From the NCBI GenBank assembly GCA_025458465.1, contig JALOSK010000072.1:1-8592 (forward strand): a stretch of DNA of 8,592 nt, in the 5' to 3' direction. Under the pieces are notes generated by a model. The model saw nothing but the letters and a program-made list of their open reading frames with translations, made no database searches and was not told the DNA's origin. A program made the translations under genes and the position numbers. Of this stretch, positions 7,553-8,592 are shown in pieces (position 1 is the stretch's first letter; each line of letters starts with the position of its first letter). This stretch comes from Sandarakinorhabdus sp. (GTDB taxonomy: Bacteria; Pseudomonadota; Alphaproteobacteria; Sphingomonadales; Sphingomonadaceae).

Positions 7553-7581
7553 TGGACAGACGCCGCCGGACATGATGCAAT
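7553..7581 (+). promoter_or_regulatory. sigma-70-like promoter for the small YdcH-like gene
   Basis: TGGACA (7553-7558) matches five of six -35 positions, followed by a 17-nt spacer and TGCAAT (7576-7581), which matches four of six -10 positions. TG one base before the -10 (7573-7574) makes it an extended -10. Transcription would start near 7588, about 50 nt before the ATG at 7639. The rest of the 220-nt divergent gap (7419-7638) shows no equally good minus-strand promoter. Confidence 0.42.
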
Positions 7582-7638
7582 CGCCAATCCTGCCGCCACC
7601 TTCTTCCCGGCCGGCAGTAGCATCAGGGAGAGTGCCGC

Positions 7639-7803
7639 ATGGCCAACGCCCATCTCGACAATCTTGCTGCCCGTCATGCCCGGCTGGATGCCAGCCTGGC
7701 CGCGGAACTGAAACGCCCGCTGCCCGATGCAGCGGTGCTTCGTCGCCTGAAGCGCGAAAAACTGAAACTGAAGGACGAGCTCAACCGCGAGCCGGCGCAC
7801 TGA
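7639..7803 (+). CDS. 54-residue YdcH/DUF465-like protein
   Basis: A very short gene encoding 54 residues, starting MANAHLDNLAARHARLDASL and ending REKLKLKDELNREPAH. It has the same design as the YdcH protein at 7221-7418: an N-terminal helix with an HARLD turn (the counterpart of HRDLD), a proline-broken linker, and a basic LRRLKREKLKLKDEL helix equivalent to LQRFKKRKLRLKDEI. It lacks the C-terminal LIPDIIA-type tail. ATG 7639 is supported by GGAG eight bases upstream, and a plausible promoter lies at 7553-7581. It is divergent from its larger relative and convergent with dksA. Function is unknown; it may pair with other DUF465 helices. Confidence 0.82.
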   Translation: MANAHLDNLAARHARLDASLAAELKRPLPDAAVLRRLKREKLKLKDELNREPAH

Positions 7804-7808
7804 GACGC

Positions 7809-7822
7809 CGGCCGGTGGGCCG
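7809..7822. terminator. small hairpin between convergent ydcH-like gene and dksA
   Basis: CGGCC (7809-7813) and GGCCG (7818-7822) form a five-base-pair stem with a GGTG loop in the 24-nt gap between two convergent genes. It could act on both strands, but it is short and has no U-tract on either side, so it is only a candidate. Confidence 0.25.
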
Positions 7823-7827
7823 CGCGG

Positions 7828-8316
7828 TCACTCGTCGCGGCTCACCTTCTCGTCCCGCTCGTGCCGTTCCTGGGCATCGATCGTCATGGTGGCGATGGGG
7901 CGGGCTTCCAGACGGGCCAGGCTGATCGGCTCGCCGGTCACTTCACACCAGCCATAATCACCTGATTCGATGCGGCGCAACGCGGCATCGATCTTGGAAA
8001 TCAGCTTGCGCTGGCGATCGCGGGTGCGCAGTTCGATGCCCCAATCGGTCTCGCTGGCGGCGCGGTCGGTCAGATCGGGTTCGCGCAGCGGCTCTGATTT
8101 CAGCGCCTCCAGCGTGCCTTCCGATTCCTTCAGGATCTCGTCCTTCCAGGCCAGCAGCTTGCGCTTGAAATAGGCCAGCTGGCGCGGGTTCATGAACTCC
8201 TCGTCCGCAGAGGGACGGTAACCGGGGGGCAGATCGTCTCCTGGCGCGGCCACGATCAACGTTCCTTCATTGCCGTTGCCGGGACCGGAAAAATTGCCAT
8301 CGGACTCACTTTTCAT
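7828..8316 (-). CDS. dksA: RNA polymerase-binding transcription factor DksA
   Basis: A 162-residue DksA. This factor enters the RNA polymerase secondary channel and, with ppGpp, adjusts rRNA, amino-acid and stress gene transcription. The order is an N-terminal acidic/glycine-rich tail (1-28), LPPGYRPSADEEFMNPRQLAYF (29-50), a long coiled coil, and the tip motif DLTDRA with D81, D84 and A86 matching the essential DxxDxA. A C-terminal globular domain follows (GDYGWCEVTGEPISLARLEARP, then the C-terminal helix). Only one of the four zinc cysteines remains (C124); the others are T127, T145 and A148. Such degenerate fingers are known in alphaproteobacterial DksA, for example in Rhodobacter sphaeroides. 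ATG 8316 is chosen because GGGGAA lies seven bases upstream. In-frame ATGs at 8331 and further upstream would add residues unlike the family. Confidence 0.95.
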   Translation of the reverse strand: MKSESDGNFSGPGNGNEGTLIVAAPGDDLPPGYRPSADEEFMNPRQLAYFKRKLLAWKDEILKESEGTLEALKSEPLREPDLTDRAASETDWGIELRTRDRQRKLISKIDAALRRIESGDYGWCEVTGEPISLARLEARPIATMTIDAQERHERDEKVSRDE

Positions 8317-8369
8317 CGCCAGCTTCCCCATCGATCGGGGCTGACGCATGACCCACCACCGGGCCATGT

Positions 8370-8404
8370 ACCAGACCCTCACATACTCGCCGACCAGACC
8401 CCTC
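8370..8404. repeat. direct repeat in the dksA leader
   Basis: ACCAGACCCTC (8370-8380) recurs as ACCAGACCCCTC (8393-8404), differing by one inserted C, with the two copies starting 23 nt apart, about two helical turns. It lies between the candidate dksA promoter and the start codon, so it could be a regulator site or a leader RNA element, or chance in GC-rich DNA. Confidence 0.35.
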
Positions 8405-8430
8405 CGGGCGGCAATCTCCCATGGCAGCGC

Positions 8431-8459
8431 CCCATAAACGGCTGCGCGGCAAGCGGCAA
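8431..8459 (-). promoter_or_regulatory. candidate dksA promoter
   Basis: On the minus strand TTGCCG (8454-8459) and TATGGG (8431-8436) are separated by 17 nt. The -35 is good for a GC-rich alphaproteobacterium, but the -10 matches only three of six positions. Transcription would start near 8424, giving a leader of about 107 nt before ATG 8316. Confidence 0.3.
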
Positions 8460-8472
8460 GCGGGGAAGTGGA

Positions 8473-8488
8473 TTGGCCACGCGGCCAA
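8473..8488 (-). terminator. inverted repeat after the right-edge gene
   Basis: TTGGCC (8473-8478) and GGCCAA (8483-8488) form a perfect six-base-pair stem with a four-base loop, starting 11 nt after the stop of the gene at the right edge and before the dksA promoter. No U-run follows, so it is a terminator-like hairpin rather than a clear intrinsic terminator. Confidence 0.4.
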
Positions 8489-8499
8489 ACAGCGTATGG

Positions 8500-8592
8500 T
8501 CAGCCTTTCAGGCCGTCGATGCGGGCCTGCAGTGCGGCCAGCTGTTCCTTCAGGGCCTGCACCTCGTCGGCCGCAGGCTTGTGATCCGGCTT
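8500..8592 (-). CDS. C-terminal end of an unidentified coiled-coil protein
   Basis: Only the last 30 codons are in the window, ending in TGA at 8500-8502. They encode a polar KPDHKPAADE stretch followed by a heptad-like helix, VQALKEQLAALQARIDGLKG, with leucines and an isoleucine in coiled-coil spacing. Similar tails occur in small oligomerising proteins such as UbiK-type factors and in PHA-synthesis regulators, but 30 residues are not enough to decide. It is on the same strand as dksA, 183 nt upstream of it, and separated by a hairpin and a candidate promoter. Confidence 0.65.
   Translation of the reverse strand, partial: KPDHKPAADEVQALKEQLAALQARIDGLKG

Noticed and set aside
7419..7580. N-terminal extension of the YdcH protein
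   Set aside because: The frame is open, but the residues are not family-like. GTG 7418 has a good Shine-Dalgarno and gives the normal length.
8306..8488. A 60-codon minus-strand frame overlapping the dksA start and upstream region
   Set aside because: It has no motif and is in a different frame from dksA, across the predicted promoter and leader. It is probably non-coding.

Overview
The window is dense, GC-rich bacterial DNA with no gene-free stretch above 300 bases. Gene content points to an alphaproteobacterium, most likely in Sphingomonadales. It carries an RcdA-type (DUF1465) cell-cycle adaptor, a DksA that keeps only one of four zinc-finger cysteines, two small YdcH/DUF465 proteins, and an IbpA-like small heat-shock protein behind what looks like a ROSE-type RNA thermometer. 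The partial gene at the left edge resembles BciB, the ferredoxin-dependent 8-vinyl reductase of (bacterio)chlorophyll synthesis, so the organism may be an anoxygenic phototroph. No species can be named from the sequence alone.

Layout, left to right. Positions 1-714 (minus) hold the 5' part of the bciB-like gene. Positions 774-5138 (minus, read right to left) hold an ABC transporter cluster: an ATPase, a fused FtsX-type permease and a secreted lipocalin-like AttH/COG5621 protein. These are joined by a 10-nt gap and a one-base overlap, and resemble systems annotated as AttEFGH. The bciB-like gene follows 59 nt further on and could be read through. A hairpin at 5175-5198 separates this cluster from the next pair, a VOC (glyoxalase-fold) protein (5209-5622) and rcdA (5624 to about 6193), which are one base apart and probably coupled.

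The most interesting region is 6025-6217. The plus-strand hsp20 gene starts at 6177. Ahead of it are a good sigma-32-like promoter (6025-6054) and a leader of about 115 nt with three potential hairpins. The last hairpin buries the Shine-Dalgarno in a UCGCU/AGGA pairing with a bulged G, the hallmark of ROSE thermosensors. All of this lies antisense to the non-conserved N-terminal segment of rcdA, whose start codon must lie at or beyond the hsp20 start codon. The two genes therefore overlap head to head, and heat-induced hsp20 RNA would be complementary to the start of rcdA mRNA.

Right of hsp20, a secreted TPR protein (6655-7212) and a YdcH protein (7221-7418) form a minus-strand pair. A second, 54-residue YdcH-like protein is divergent from them (7639-7803, plus) behind a plausible sigma-70 promoter. 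Convergent to it is dksA (7828-8316, minus), with its own candidate promoter and a leader containing a direct repeat. The last 93 bases hold the coiled-coil C-terminus of an unidentified minus-strand gene.

I see no rRNA, tRNA, insertion sequence, CRISPR array, prophage or toxin-antitoxin system. The main novelty is regulatory: the heat-shock leader embedded in the cell-cycle adaptor gene.
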